NCBI GenBank assembly: GCA_036504335.1
Contig: DASXVJ010000014.1
Span: 62,001 to 126,000, forward strand
Direction: 5' to 3'
DNA from: Fen-183 sp036504335
Lineage (GTDB): Bacteria; Acidobacteriota; Thermoanaerobaculia; UBA5066
Length of the DNA: 64,000 nt
Shown here: piece after piece, positions 1-8,248 of the stretch
How positions within the stretch are numbered: position 1 is the stretch's first letter
How the letters are laid out: each line of letters opens with the position of its first letter
Program-made: the position numbers and the translations under genes
Notes under the pieces: generated by a model
Databases searched by the model: none
The model's input: the letters and a program-made list of their open reading frames with translations, nothing else
Told to the model about the DNA's origin: nothing

Positions 1-292
1 GGAGAATTTCCTCCCTCGCGTCTCCGATCGCCGCGCACATCGCCGCGAAGGCCTGCGAGCCGTCGAAGTAGAGCGTGACCGCGTTCCCGCGGTGGATCGG
101 CGAGGCGTCGATCCGCCGGAGCAGGACCTCGAACCCCGGGCCGCGCACGCCTCCGGGCACCGCGGCGGCGAGGCGGCCCACGCGCCGGGGCCTGAGATCG
201 CGCGGGAGGACGCGGAACGCCATCGGGCGCAGCACCGGCCTCAGGAAACGCGGCGTCCGGCGCCGCGGTGTCTTGCGCTCGCGTCCGAACAC
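1..292 (-). CDS. Phospholipase D-like / cardiolipin synthase family protein, N-terminal part only
   Basis: The reading frame runs off the left edge, so only about 97 N-terminal residues are present. After a basic, Arg-rich leader the protein reads HRGNAVTLYFDGSQAFAAM followed by a helix ending DAREEIL. That matches the segment just before the first HKD domain in cardiolipin synthase and phospholipase D-like proteins; the HKD motifs themselves lie outside the window. The GTG at 292 was chosen because GGAGG precedes it by 6 nt. An in-frame ATG at 223 is the alternative. The gene diverges from the SIS gene. Family assignment is moderately confident, since no catalytic residue is visible. Confidence 0.5.
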   Translation of the reverse strand, partial: MFGRERKTPRRRTPRFLRPVLRPMAFRVLPRDLRPRRVGRLAAAVPGGVRGPGFEVLLRRIDASPIHRGNAVTLYFDGSQAFAAMCAAIGDAREEIL

Positions 293-307
293 GGCCGGCC
301 TCCGCGT

Positions 308-313
308 TATCCT
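308..313 (+). promoter_or_regulatory. -10-like element TATCCT, leaderless start
   Basis: TATCCT ends 6 nt before the ATG at 320, so transcription would begin at the start codon. No Shine-Dalgarno sequence lies in the gap and no clear -35 is seen. It belongs to the recurrent class described in the findings. Confidence 0.5.
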
Positions 314-319
314 CGCACG

Positions 320-1354
320 ATGCCCCGCCCCGCGCGCTCCGTTCTCCGGGCCGAGATCGGCGAGCAGCCGCACGCCGTGGCGCGCGTCCTCGCGCGGGAA
401 GGGCGGCGGACGGCGGCGCTCGCGGCGCGGCTCGCGAAGGCCGACCTCTCGTGGGTCCTCGTCGCGGCGCGCGGAACGTCGGACAACGCGGCCCGTTACG
501 CGCAGTACGCGTTCGGGATCGTCCACCGGCTGCCCGTCGCGCTCGCGGCGCCGTCCCTCGTGACGCTCTACGGCCGGCCGCCGCGCGTGAAGGGCGCCCT
601 CGTGATCGGGATCTCGCAGTCGGGCCGGTCGCCGGACGTCGTGGAGACCGTCGCCGCGGCCCGCCGCGCCGGGGCCCCGACGCTCGCGATCGTGAACGAC
701 GCGGAGAGCCCGCTCGCGCGCGCGGCCGAGTGGGTGCTCCCGCTTCACGCGGGCGTCGAGCGCAGCGTCGCCGCGACGAAGACCTACACGGCGCAGCTCG
801 CGGCCGTGGCGCTCCTCGTTCTCTCGATGGGCGGACGGAAGAAGGACCTCGCCGCTCTCGCGGCGATCCCCGGCCGCATGGCCGAGGCTCTCGGGGTCGA
901 GCCCGAGACCGAATCGGCCGCCGGTTCGCTCGCCCACGCCCAGCGCGCGGTCGTGATCGGGCGCGGGCTGCACTACCCGACGGCCTGCGAGATCGCGCTC
1001 AAGCTCAAGGAGCTCGCGCTGCTCCTGGCCGAGCCCTATTCGGCCGCGGACTTCCAGCACGGCCCGATCGCGATGGCCGAGCGGGACCTGCCCGTCATCC
1101 TCGTCTCGCCGCCCGGCTCGCGCCCGGCGCGCGAGGTGGAGGCGCTCGGAAGCGAGCTCCGGCGGCGGGGGAGCCCGGTCCTCGAGATCGGCCCGCACCG
1201 CCGCGGGGCGCTCGGCGTCCCCCGAGTGCCCGAGCTTCTCGCGCCACTCGCCTCGATCCTGCCCGGCCAGCTTCTCGCCTTCCACGCGGCGCGCGCCCGC
1301 GGCCTCGACCCGGACAGCCCGCGCGGCATCCGCAAGATCACCGAAACCCGATAG
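320..1354 (+). CDS. SIS-domain protein, probable glucosamine-6-phosphate deaminase/isomerase type
   Basis: A 344-residue protein with two SIS (sugar isomerase) domains. It shows the phosphosugar-binding motif SQSGRSPDVVE near residue 98, the upstream ARGTSDNAARY segment, and the NDAESPLARAAEW / VERSVAATKTYTAQ block typical of the isomerase half of GlmS and of stand-alone NagB-II/AgaS deaminases. There is no N-terminal glutaminase domain, so it cannot make glucosamine-6-phosphate from glutamine. It more likely deaminates or isomerises an amino-sugar phosphate in the cytoplasm. The ATG at 320 follows a -10-like box by 6 nt. A lipoprotein and threonine synthase follow closely on the same strand. 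The exact substrate is not resolvable. Confidence 0.8.
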   Translation: MPRPARSVLRAEIGEQPHAVARVLAREGRRTAALAARLAKADLSWVLVAARGTSDNAARYAQYAFGIVHRLPVALAAPSLVTLYGRPPRVKGALVIGISQSGRSPDVVETVAAARRAGAPTLAIVNDAESPLARAAEWVLPLHAGVERSVAATKTYTAQLAAVALLVLSMGGRKKDLAALAAIPGRMAEALGVEPETESAAGSLAHAQRAVVIGRGLHYPTACEIALKLKELALLLAEPYSAADFQHGPIAMAERDLPVILVSPPGSRPAREVEALGSELRRRGSPVLEIGPHRRGALGVPRVPELLAPLASILPGQLLAFHAARARGLDPDSPRGIRKITETR

Positions 1355-1362
1355 GAGCCGTC

Positions 1363-1713
1363 ATGAAGAGGTCCCTGGCCGTTCTCGCTCTCTCCCTCGC
1401 CGGCTGCGCATCCACCGGCGGCGACATGTCCGGGCCGGTCGTCGGCGTTCCGTTCGACCCCCCGGACCACTTCATGGTGGCGCGCTCGGGCATCGGCAAG
1501 GTCGAAGAGCCGAAGGCGGACGGGGTCTGCCGCAACCCCATGGTCGACCCGCGCGACAAGACCGAGCTTCTCCTGCGCCGCTCCGCCGGCGGGAAGGGAG
1601 ACTACGGGGTGGACCCGGGCGCCTTCGGCGGCGGGAAGTACGGCATGACGACGCAGCAGCTCCTGCGGATCGATTGCGCGACCGGCAAGCCGATCGGCAT
1701 CGTCGCCCAGTGA
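1363..1713 (+). CDS. Small lipoprotein of unknown function
   Basis: A 116-residue protein with a classic lipoprotein signal: MKRSLAVLALSLAGCAS, with lipobox LAGC and the modified Cys at residue 15. The mature part is polar, has two further cysteines (VCRNP and RIDCATG) and matches no family I recognise. It starts 8 nt after the SIS gene stop and ends 4 nt before thrC, so it is probably co-transcribed with both. Likely location is the inner face of the outer membrane or the periplasmic face of the inner membrane. Role unknown. Confidence 0.75.
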   Translation: MKRSLAVLALSLAGCASTGGDMSGPVVGVPFDPPDHFMVARSGIGKVEEPKADGVCRNPMVDPRDKTELLLRRSAGGKGDYGVDPGAFGGGKYGMTTQQLLRIDCATGKPIGIVAQ

Positions 1714-1717
1714 CGGC

Positions 1718-2872
1718 ATGACGTTTTCGCGGCTCTCCCACCTCGTCTGCACGAAGTGTGGCGCGACGTTCGACGTCGGGCCGCTCCTGAACGTCTGCAC
1801 GGCGCCCGGCTGCGCGGGTTCGCTCTTCGCCGAGTACGGCCTGAAGCCGATCGCGCGCGACGGCGCGGGACGCGCGCCGGGGATGTGGCGCTGGCACGAA
1901 GTGATGCCGGCGCGCTCGGCCGCGGAGATCGTGACGCTCGGCGAGGGCGGCACGCCGCTCCTGAAGGCGGACCGGCTCGGCGCCGCGCACGGGATGCCGA
2001 ACCTCTGGATCAAGGAAGAGGCCGGCAACCCGACGGGCTCCTTCAAGGCGCGCGGCCTCGGCGCGGCGGTCACGATGGCAAAGGCGCTCGGCGCCAGGAA
2101 GATCGCGCTCCCGACGGCGGGGAACGCCGGCGGCGCCGCGGCCGCGTACGCGGCGAAGGCGGGCCTCGAGTGCCACGTCTTCATGCCGAAGGACACGCCG
2201 AAGATCTTCCGGATCGAGTGCGAGGCGTACGGCGCGAAGGTCGGCCTCGTGGACGGCCTCATCGACGACTGCGGAAAGATCGTCGGTGAGCGGAAGGCGG
2301 CCGAGGGCTGGTTCGACGTCTCGACGCTCAAGGAGCCGTACCGCGTCGAGGGGAAGAAGACGATGGGCTACGAGATCGCCGAGCAGCTCGGCTGGACGCT
2401 GCCCGACGTCGTCGTCTACCCGACGGGCGGCGGCACGGGGCTGATCGGGATGTGGAAGGCGTTCGACGAGATGGAGACGCTCGGCTGGATCGGCCCCAAG
2501 CGTCCGCGGATGGTCTCCGTGCAGGCCGAGGGCTGCGCGCCGATTCCGAAGGCGGTCGCGGAAGGGAAGGACGTCTCGGTGCGCTTCGAGAACGCGCACA
2601 CGTACGCGAGCGGCCTGCGCGTCCCGAAGGCGTACGCGGACACCCTGATCCTGAGGATCCTGCGCGCCTCGAAGGGCGAGGCCGTGACCGTCACGGACGA
2701 CGAGATGCGCCGCGGCGTCCTCGAGCTCGCCTCGCACGAGGGCCTCTTCGCGGCGCCCGAGGGCGGCGCCGCGTGGGAGGCCGTCAAGAAGCTCGCCGCC
2801 GAAGGGAAGGTCGACCGCGGCGAGCGCATCGTCGTCTTCGACACGGGGACCGGCTACAAGTACGTCGAGTAA
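1718..2872 (+). CDS. thrC: Threonine synthase
   Basis: A 384-residue PLP enzyme of fold type II that converts O-phosphohomoserine to threonine. The N-terminus carries a zinc-ribbon-like Cys pair (VCTKCG, then CTAPGC), as in the archaeal/Thermus type. The PLP lysine sits in NPTGSFKARG near residue 109. The glycine-rich phosphate-binding loop is PTGGGTGLIGMW, and PTAGNAGGAAAAYAAKAG holds the substrate loop. Length fits the short threonine synthases of about 350-400 aa. The ATG at 1718 lies 4 nt after the preceding stop. Threonine synthase is preferred over cysteine synthase or threonine dehydratase because of the zinc-ribbon N-terminus. Confidence 0.9.
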   Translation: MTFSRLSHLVCTKCGATFDVGPLLNVCTAPGCAGSLFAEYGLKPIARDGAGRAPGMWRWHEVMPARSAAEIVTLGEGGTPLLKADRLGAAHGMPNLWIKEEAGNPTGSFKARGLGAAVTMAKALGARKIALPTAGNAGGAAAAYAAKAGLECHVFMPKDTPKIFRIECEAYGAKVGLVDGLIDDCGKIVGERKAAEGWFDVSTLKEPYRVEGKKTMGYEIAEQLGWTLPDVVVYPTGGGTGLIGMWKAFDEMETLGWIGPKRPRMVSVQAEGCAPIPKAVAEGKDVSVRFENAHTYASGLRVPKAYADTLILRILRASKGEAVTVTDDEMRRGVLELASHEGLFAAPEGGAAWEAVKKLAAEGKVDRGERIVVFDTGTGYKYVE

Positions 2873-2881
2873 GGCCCCGGT

Positions 2882-3331
2882 TCAGCGCAGCCCGAGCTTC
2901 GCCTTTGCGGACGAGAGCCGATTGTCGATCTGCTCCTGGCGCAGCGCGCCCTGGAAGCCGCCCGCGCCCTTCGCCGCGCCGGACGCCTCCGACAGCGAGG
3001 TCCTCACGAGGGCGATCGCCTCGCGCGCGTCGGCCAGGGCGGAGCGCTCGGCCTCCGTATTCCCGCCCGAACAGGCGGACTCGGCGCGGCCGATCGCCTG
3101 CGTCGCGCGGTTCTCGGCGTCGCTCCACGCGTTCGCGTCCACCGGCATGGTCGCGAGGAGGCGCGAAGCGTCGGCGACGAGGCGGCTCGCGTTTTCGGCT
3201 TCCTGGATGCAGCCCGGGCCCGCGGAGACGGCCGGGGAGGACTCGGACGTCGTGACCGGGTCGGCCGGTTTGTGCCGGAAGTACCAGATCGCGAAGATGA
3301 CGGCGGCCGCGACGATGAGGATTCTTCCCAT
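2882..3331 (-). CDS. Single-pass membrane-anchored hypothetical protein
   Basis: A 149-residue protein with an N-terminal membrane segment (residues 4-17, ILIVAAAVIFAIWYF) followed by a periplasmic region rich in Ala, Ser and Glu that is predicted to be mostly helical. Two cysteines are present (GPGCIQEAE and SACSGGN). No catalytic motif is visible. It converges on thrC with a 9-nt gap and diverges from the gene at 3387. It reads as a helical periplasmic tether of the kind often left unnamed; function unknown. Confidence 0.65.
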   Translation of the reverse strand: MGRILIVAAAVIFAIWYFRHKPADPVTTSESSPAVSAGPGCIQEAENASRLVADASRLLATMPVDANAWSDAENRATQAIGRAESACSGGNTEAERSALADAREAIALVRTSLSEASGAAKGAGGFQGALRQEQIDNRLSSAKAKLGLR

Positions 3332-3373
3332 GGTGAGCCTCGGTCTCCGTCTTCAGCCTAGCATGCGGCCTGC

Positions 3374-3379
3374 GAGAAT
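3374..3379 (+). promoter_or_regulatory. -10-like element GAGAAT, leaderless start
   Basis: TGCGAGAAT, an extended -10 form, ends 7 nt before the GTG at 3387. This favours that GTG over the ATG at 3363, which lies upstream of the predicted transcription start. Confidence 0.45.
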
Positions 3380-3386
3380 CCGCGCC

Positions 3387-4073
3387 GTGCCGCTCGCCCT
3401 TCACCCGCGCGTCCGCGCCCTGACGGCGGGAGAGCGCGCCGCGGTCCTCGGCGTCGCGCTCCTCGTGTTCGGCTTCGCGGACGGTCCCGTCTGGCGGCAC
3501 CGCTGGGAGCCGAACGCCGCGATTCTCTGGAGTTACGCCGTGATCCCGCCGGGCGTCTTCGCGGCGTTCTTCCGGCGCGGGACGCCGCGCCTCGTCCCGG
3601 TGCTCGTCGAGTCGCTGCTCCTCTCGATCGCGAAGTTCGGGACCTCGGCGTTCGTCCTCGTGACGCTCTGGTCGTTCGGAACGCCGCCCCCGGCGGCGCG
3701 CGCAACGCGCCTTCTCGAGGACATGCTTCGTCCGAAGAGAAGAGAGATTTCTTTGAAAGGGGAAGAAGGTGCGGACGCCGCCGGTGCGCGGCGGTTGGCG
3801 GCGGCGCAGGCCGTCTCGGTGGGGGACGGGGGATTCTCCTCGAAGGTGATTTCCCTTCCGTCGGGAGGGGACCTCGCGCTGCGCGCGACGGACGGGCGCC
3901 TCCACGCGGTCGAGATCCTCTCCGCGGACGGCACGATCCTGAGGAACGTCCCCGTGCTCGGCTCCGGCGCGGCCCGCCTGCTTTCATTCGAGGAAATCCC
4001 CGGCGGCGTTTCCCTCCGCTGCGCCGTCCACCCGGGAGAGAGAGCCGATCTCAGCCTCGCGCCCCGGCGATAG
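3387..4073 (+). CDS. Membrane protein of unknown function with C-terminal beta-rich domain
   Basis: About 228 residues. Two or three hydrophobic helices occupy roughly residues 10-115 (VLGVALLVFGFAD, AVIPPGVFAAFF, SLLLSIAKFGTSAFVLVTL). They are followed by a basic linker and a soluble C-terminal domain with strand-like segments (KVISLPSGGDLALRATDGRLHAVEIL). No known family is recognised. The linker DNA at 3744-3760 holds one arm of the AT-rich repeat described in the findings, coding EISLKG in a frame different from other copies. The stop codon TAG is also the first half of the -10-like box of the next gene. Confidence 0.6.
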   Translation: MPLALHPRVRALTAGERAAVLGVALLVFGFADGPVWRHRWEPNAAILWSYAVIPPGVFAAFFRRGTPRLVPVLVESLLLSIAKFGTSAFVLVTLWSFGTPPPAARATRLLEDMLRPKRREISLKGEEGADAAGARRLAAAQAVSVGDGGFSSKVISLPSGGDLALRATDGRLHAVEILSADGTILRNVPVLGSGAARLLSFEEIPGGVSLRCAVHPGERADLSLAPRR

Positions 4074-4076
4074 ACT
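4071..4076 (+). promoter_or_regulatory. -10-like element TAGACT, leaderless start
   Basis: TAGACT ends 6 nt before the ATG at 4083. Its first three bases are the stop codon of the upstream gene. Confidence 0.5.
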
Positions 4077-4082
4077 CGCCGC

Positions 4083-5690
4083 ATGGCGCGCGACTTCGAC
4101 ACCGACTTTGCGATCGTGGGCTCGGGCTTCGGCGGGAGCGTGTCGGCCCTGCGCCTCGCCGAGAAGGGCTGGCGCGTCGTCGTCCTCGAGAAGGGGACCC
4201 GCTTCTCTCCGGAGGACTTTCCGAAGACGAACTGGAACCTGCCGAAGTATTTCTGGCTGCCGGGCCTCGGCTTCCGCGGCCTCTTCAAGATGACGTTCCT
4301 CAAGCACGTCACGGCGCTCTCGGGCGTCGGCGTGGGAGGCGGCTCGCTCGTCTACGCGAACACGCTTCCGCTGCCCGGGGACTCCTTCTTCGCGTCTCCG
4401 TCCTGGGCCTCCCTCGCGGACTGGAAGCGGGAGCTCGCCCCGTTCTACGAGACCGCCAGGCGGATGCTCGGCACGACGCGCGTCCCGTTCACGTCGCCGC
4501 CGGACGAAGTGCTGCGCGACGTCGGACGCGACCTCGGCCTCGTGGACAAGTGGCACTCCACCGACGTGGCCGTCTTCTTCGGCGAGCCCGGCGTCACGGT
4601 CCCGGATCCCTACTTCGGCGGCGAGGGCCCCGATCGGACGGGCTGCCACTCCTGCGGCGCCTGCATGATCGGCTGCCGCCACGGCGCGAAGAACACGCTC
4701 GACAAGAACTATCTGTGGTTCGCCGAGAAGAAGGGCGTGCGGATCGAGTCGGACGCCGAGGTCACGTGGGTGAAGCCCCTCGAGGGCGGCGGCTACGAGC
4801 TGACGGTTCGCCGCGGCCGCGAGCCGTTCCCGTTCCTGAGGAAGAAGACGACGATGACGGCGCGGAACGTCGTCTTCGCGGGAGGCGTCATCGGGACGGT
4901 CGAGCTCCTCCTGAAGCTCAAGGGAAGCCCGGAGGGCCTGCCGAAGATCTCGGACCGCATCGGCGATTTCGTCCGGACGAACTCCGAGGTCCTCATGGGC
5001 GTCGTGAGCGACAGGAACGAGGACCTCTCGAAGGGGATCGCGATCGGCTCGATCCTCGAGACGGACGAGCATTCGCACCTCGAGCCCGTCCGTTATCCGG
5101 CCGGCTCCGGATTCTTCCGGCTTCTCGCGATGCCGCACGCGCCCGGCGACGCCCTGCCGGAGCGTCTGGCGAACGCGCTTTCCCTGCTGGTCCGCCATCC
5201 CGGCAAGACGCTGAAGGCGTGGCTCACGCCGGACTGGGCCAAGCACACGATGATCCTCCTCTACATGCGCACGGTGGACGGCACGCTGCGCATGACGCTC
5301 GGCCGCGGGCTGCGCAACGGCTTCCGCCATGCGCTCGCGACGGAGCCGGGCTCGGGCGCGCCCGCGAAAGCGTGGGTGCCCGAGGCGACGGAGCTCGCGC
5401 GCCGCGTCGAGGAGAAGCTCGGCGGCTTCACGCAGAGCCTTCTGACGGAAACGCTCCTCGGCATCCCGACGACCGCGCACATCCTCGGCGGCTGCTGCAT
5501 GGGAGAGACGCCCGCGGGCGGCGTCATCGACGCGCGAAATCGCGTCTTCGGGTACGACGGCCTCTGGGTCGTGGACGGCTCGGCGATCTCGGCGAACCCC
5601 GGCGTGAACCCGTCCCTCACGATCACGGCGCTCGCCGAGCGCGCGATGACGTTCGTGCCGGAGAACGCCGCGGCGACCCGCGCGGCCTGA
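4083..5690 (+). CDS. GMC-family FAD-dependent oxidoreductase (cholesterol-oxidase-like)
   Basis: A 535-residue flavoprotein. The FAD-binding Rossmann motif is at the N-terminus (IVGSGFGGSVSALRLAEKG, residues 11-29), a second glycine loop follows (SGVGVGGGSLVYAN, about 80-93), and the C-terminal GMC block contains the active-site-proximal sequence DGSAISANPGVNPSLTITA. A cysteine cluster CHSCGACMIGC near residue 188 is typical of the bacterial cholesterol-oxidase-like branch and could hold a metal or disulfides. There is no signal peptide. The likely substrate is a sterol-like or other alcohol; the specific substrate is not inferable. It is transcribed from its own -10-like box, and the ABC transporter genes follow after 47 nt. 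Confidence 0.85.
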   Translation: MARDFDTDFAIVGSGFGGSVSALRLAEKGWRVVVLEKGTRFSPEDFPKTNWNLPKYFWLPGLGFRGLFKMTFLKHVTALSGVGVGGGSLVYANTLPLPGDSFFASPSWASLADWKRELAPFYETARRMLGTTRVPFTSPPDEVLRDVGRDLGLVDKWHSTDVAVFFGEPGVTVPDPYFGGEGPDRTGCHSCGACMIGCRHGAKNTLDKNYLWFAEKKGVRIESDAEVTWVKPLEGGGYELTVRRGREPFPFLRKKTTMTARNVVFAGGVIGTVELLLKLKGSPEGLPKISDRIGDFVRTNSEVLMGVVSDRNEDLSKGIAIGSILETDEHSHLEPVRYPAGSGFFRLLAMPHAPGDALPERLANALSLLVRHPGKTLKAWLTPDWAKHTMILLYMRTVDGTLRMTLGRGLRNGFRHALATEPGSGAPAKAWVPEATELARRVEEKLGGFTQSLLTETLLGIPTTAHILGGCCMGETPAGGVIDARNRVFGYDGLWVVDGSAISANPGVNPSLTITALAERAMTFVPENAAATRAA

Positions 5691-5737
5691 GCCCGGAACC
5701 TTTTCCTCCCGTGTCCGTTTGAGCGGCGGGAGGAGCC

Positions 5738-6613
5738 ATGCTCGAAGTCCGCGGCCTGTCCAAGACGTACCGGTCCGGGCCGGCGGCGCTGTCGGACGTC
5801 TCGTTCGACATGGAGGAGGGCGTCCTCGGCCTCCTCGGGCCGAACGGCGCGGGGAAGACGACGCTCCTCTCGATCCTCGCGACCGTCACGAAGCCCACGG
5901 CGGGGACGTTTTCCTGGCAGGGACGGGACGCCGTGAAGGATCCCTTCGCGGTCCGGCGCGTGCTCGGCTACCTCCCGCAGGACTTCGGCGTCTACGAGCG
6001 CCTCACGGCGCGCGAGTTCCTCCTCTACCTCGGGCGCCTCAAGGGCCTCTCGGGCGGCGTGCTGAAGAGGCGCGTCGGCGACCTCCTGACGCTCGTGAAC
6101 CTCCACGGCGCCGCGGACCGCCGTCTCGGCGCGTTCTCGGGAGGCATGCGACAGCGCGTCGGGATCGCGCAGGCCCTCCTCGGCGACCCGAAGCTCGTCA
6201 TCGTGGACGAGCCGACCGTCGGCCTCGATCCGGAGGAGCGTGTCCGCTTCCGCAACCTCCTCGCGGAGATCGCGCACGGCAGGGTGGTGATCCTCTCGAC
6301 GCACATCGTGTCGGACGTCGAGGCGGTCGCCTCGAAGATCGCGATGCTCTCGGGCGGGCGGCTGCGCGGAATTGCGACGCCCGAGGATCTCCTCGCGCGC
6401 GCGGCCGGCCGCGTCTTCACGGCCGTCGTCCCCGCCGGGTCGGTCGGGTCCGTGCAGGCGCGCGTGCCCGTCTCGGGCATGGTGCGCCGCGCGGACGGCG
6501 TGCACGTGCGGTACGTGGGGCGCCCGGCGGACGTCGAGGACGCACGGCCCGCCGAACCGACGCTCGAGGACGCGTACCTCCTCTCGACGCTGGACGGGGC
6601 CCGCGCGGCGTGA
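5738..6613 (+). CDS. ABC transporter ATP-binding protein
   Basis: A 291-residue ATPase. It has Walker A GPNGAGKTTLL, a Q-loop region (YLPQDFGVY), the ABC signature FSGGMRQRVGIAQAL, Walker B KLVIVDEPTVGLDPEE and the switch histidine in STHIVSDVE. This architecture fits the CcmA/NatA-type exporters that pair with a multi-pass permease. The C-terminal 60 residues form the accessory domain of the drug and lipid exporter group. GGGAGGAG lies about 4 nt upstream of the ATG. The stop codon overlaps the permease start (GTGA), implying translational coupling. Confidence 0.93.
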   Translation: MLEVRGLSKTYRSGPAALSDVSFDMEEGVLGLLGPNGAGKTTLLSILATVTKPTAGTFSWQGRDAVKDPFAVRRVLGYLPQDFGVYERLTAREFLLYLGRLKGLSGGVLKRRVGDLLTLVNLHGAADRRLGAFSGGMRQRVGIAQALLGDPKLVIVDEPTVGLDPEERVRFRNLLAEIAHGRVVILSTHIVSDVEAVASKIAMLSGGRLRGIATPEDLLARAAGRVFTAVVPAGSVGSVQARVPVSGMVRRADGVHVRYVGRPADVEDARPAEPTLEDAYLLSTLDGARAA

Positions 6614-8181
6614 GCGGGTTCTGGGGCGCCGTCGCCGCGCAGGCCTCGGTCGAGACGCGGATGCGGCTGCGCGCGCCCGCGACGCTCGTGGCCGTCCTCC
6701 TCCTCGGCTCCGCCGCCGTCCTGTGGATCCCCGACCCCGCGGGAAAGGCGACGTCCCTTTCGTGGAAAGCCGCTGACGGCCGGCTCTTCGCGAGCACCTA
6801 CTCGACCCGGTACCTCTCGTGGGCGGCGGCGATCGTCGGCTCGATCTGGGCGTCGCTCGCCGGCTTCTATCTCGTCGCGGGCTCGATCCGACGCGACCGC
6901 GAGCGCGGCGTGGGCGCGATCCTCGCGGCGACGCCGCTTCCCGACGGCGCGTACCTCGCGGGCAAGGCCGCGGCGCACCTCCTCTACCTCGGCGTCCTCT
7001 CGCTCCTCGCGGTCGGCGCCGCGTGCGTCGCGTTCGTGAGGTGGGGCGTCGGGCCGTTCCGCCCGTTCGACTTCGTTACGACGTGGGCCCTCTTCACGCT
7101 TCCCGCGCTCGTCGTCACGGCGGCGCTCGCCGTCCTCTTCGACGTGACGCCGGTCCTGCGCGGCCGCGCGGGGCTCGTGATCTGGTTCTTCGTCTTCGCG
7201 GCCCTCGTGAGCGGGCTGAACGCCCGGGACGAGAAGGGCCGTGTCGTGAACCCGCCGCGTGTCGACCCGCTCGGGATGGCGACGCTCGAGGAGCACGTCG
7301 CGCGCTCGCTGCCGGGAGCGACGGCGATCTCCTCGGGCCTCATCTTCCACGACAAGCCTTTCGAGCGCGTCGCGTGGCCCGGGCCACGACTGGCCCCGGC
7401 CGACGCGGCGTGGCGCGGCGTGTCCCTTCTCGCGGGCCTCCTGCCGCTCGGCTTCTCGCTCCTGTTCTTCGACCGATTCGATCCCGCGCACGCCCGCCGG
7501 AAGCGGAGCCGCGGCAAGCCCGACGCACTCTTCGCGCCGGGGGGCGACGCGGCGCCGGCCGCCGCGTCCTCGCTCGCGGTTTCCGTCGCGCCCGCCCCCT
7601 CCGCGTCTCGCTCCGTCCTCGCGGACGCGCGGCTCACGTGGGACTCGGGCGGGTGGGTCAAGTGGCCGCTCCTCGTTCTCGCCCTCGGTTCGCCGTTCGT
7701 GCCCGGCGCGGCGTTCCCGTGGGCCGCGGCCGCGCTGCTCCTCGTCCTCGCGCTCGCCGTGTCGGAGGTCTCCGCGCGCGAGGACCTCGCGGGGACGCGA
7801 GGGCTGGTCTTCGCGCAGCCCGGCGTCCCGGCCTCACCCGCGCTCTGGAAGGCGGGCTCCGTGCTGGTCTTCACGCTCGCATTCGGTCTCCCGTGCGCCG
7901 CGCGCGCCGCCGCCGGGGGCCCGGGCGCGGCCGCCGCCTTCCTGTCGGGCCTCGTCTTCACGGCGGGCATCGCCGCGGGCTTCGGGTCGCTGACGGGCGG
8001 AGGGAAGCTCTTTCTCGGCGTCTACACGGCGGTCTGGTACTTCGCCGTGAACCGGCTGCCGGTCGCGGACTTCACGGGCCTCTTCTCCGAGCCGTCGGCC
8101 CTCAAGGCCGCCGCGTTCGCCCTCGCGGGCGCCGCCGCGGTGGGGGGCGCGCTCGCGGCCGAGAGCCGCTCGCGCGCCTGA
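6610..8181 (+). CDS. ABC transporter permease (ABC-2-like)
   Basis: A 523-residue integral membrane protein that starts at a GTG overlapping the ATPase stop. A hydrophobic N-terminal helix (TLVAVLLLGSAAVLWI) and a large extracytoplasmic loop precede a block of about five helices (residues 60-220). A polar, Ala-rich linker follows, then a second membrane block at the C-terminus (residues 350-520). This resembles ABC-2-type permeases of the bacteriocin/NosY-like export group. With the ATPase just upstream it would form a complete exporter. Substrate unknown. Confidence 0.8.
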   Translation: MSGFWGAVAAQASVETRMRLRAPATLVAVLLLGSAAVLWIPDPAGKATSLSWKAADGRLFASTYSTRYLSWAAAIVGSIWASLAGFYLVAGSIRRDRERGVGAILAATPLPDGAYLAGKAAAHLLYLGVLSLLAVGAACVAFVRWGVGPFRPFDFVTTWALFTLPALVVTAALAVLFDVTPVLRGRAGLVIWFFVFAALVSGLNARDEKGRVVNPPRVDPLGMATLEEHVARSLPGATAISSGLIFHDKPFERVAWPGPRLAPADAAWRGVSLLAGLLPLGFSLLFFDRFDPAHARRKRSRGKPDALFAPGGDAAPAAASSLAVSVAPAPSASRSVLADARLTWDSGGWVKWPLLVLALGSPFVPGAAFPWAAAALLLVLALAVSEVSAREDLAGTRGLVFAQPGVPASPALWKAGSVLVFTLAFGLPCAARAAAGGPGAAAAFLSGLVFTAGIAAGFGSLTGGGKLFLGVYTAVWYFAVNRLPVADFTGLFSEPSALKAAAFALAGAAAVGGALAAESRSRA

Positions 8182-8248
8182 GTGGGCTGCCGCGAGGCCG
8201 TGCGCCGGTAGACTTGCGCCGCACGAAGCGAACGAACGGAGCGGCGCG

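Noticed and set aside
1036..2331. 431-aa minus-strand open frame across the SIS gene, lipoprotein gene and thrC
   Set aside because: It spans three genes with strong motifs on the other strand and has none itself.
3984..5480. 498-aa minus-strand open frame across the GMC oxidoreductase
   Set aside because: Repetitive Arg/Glu/Ala composition of a third-position shadow; no motif.
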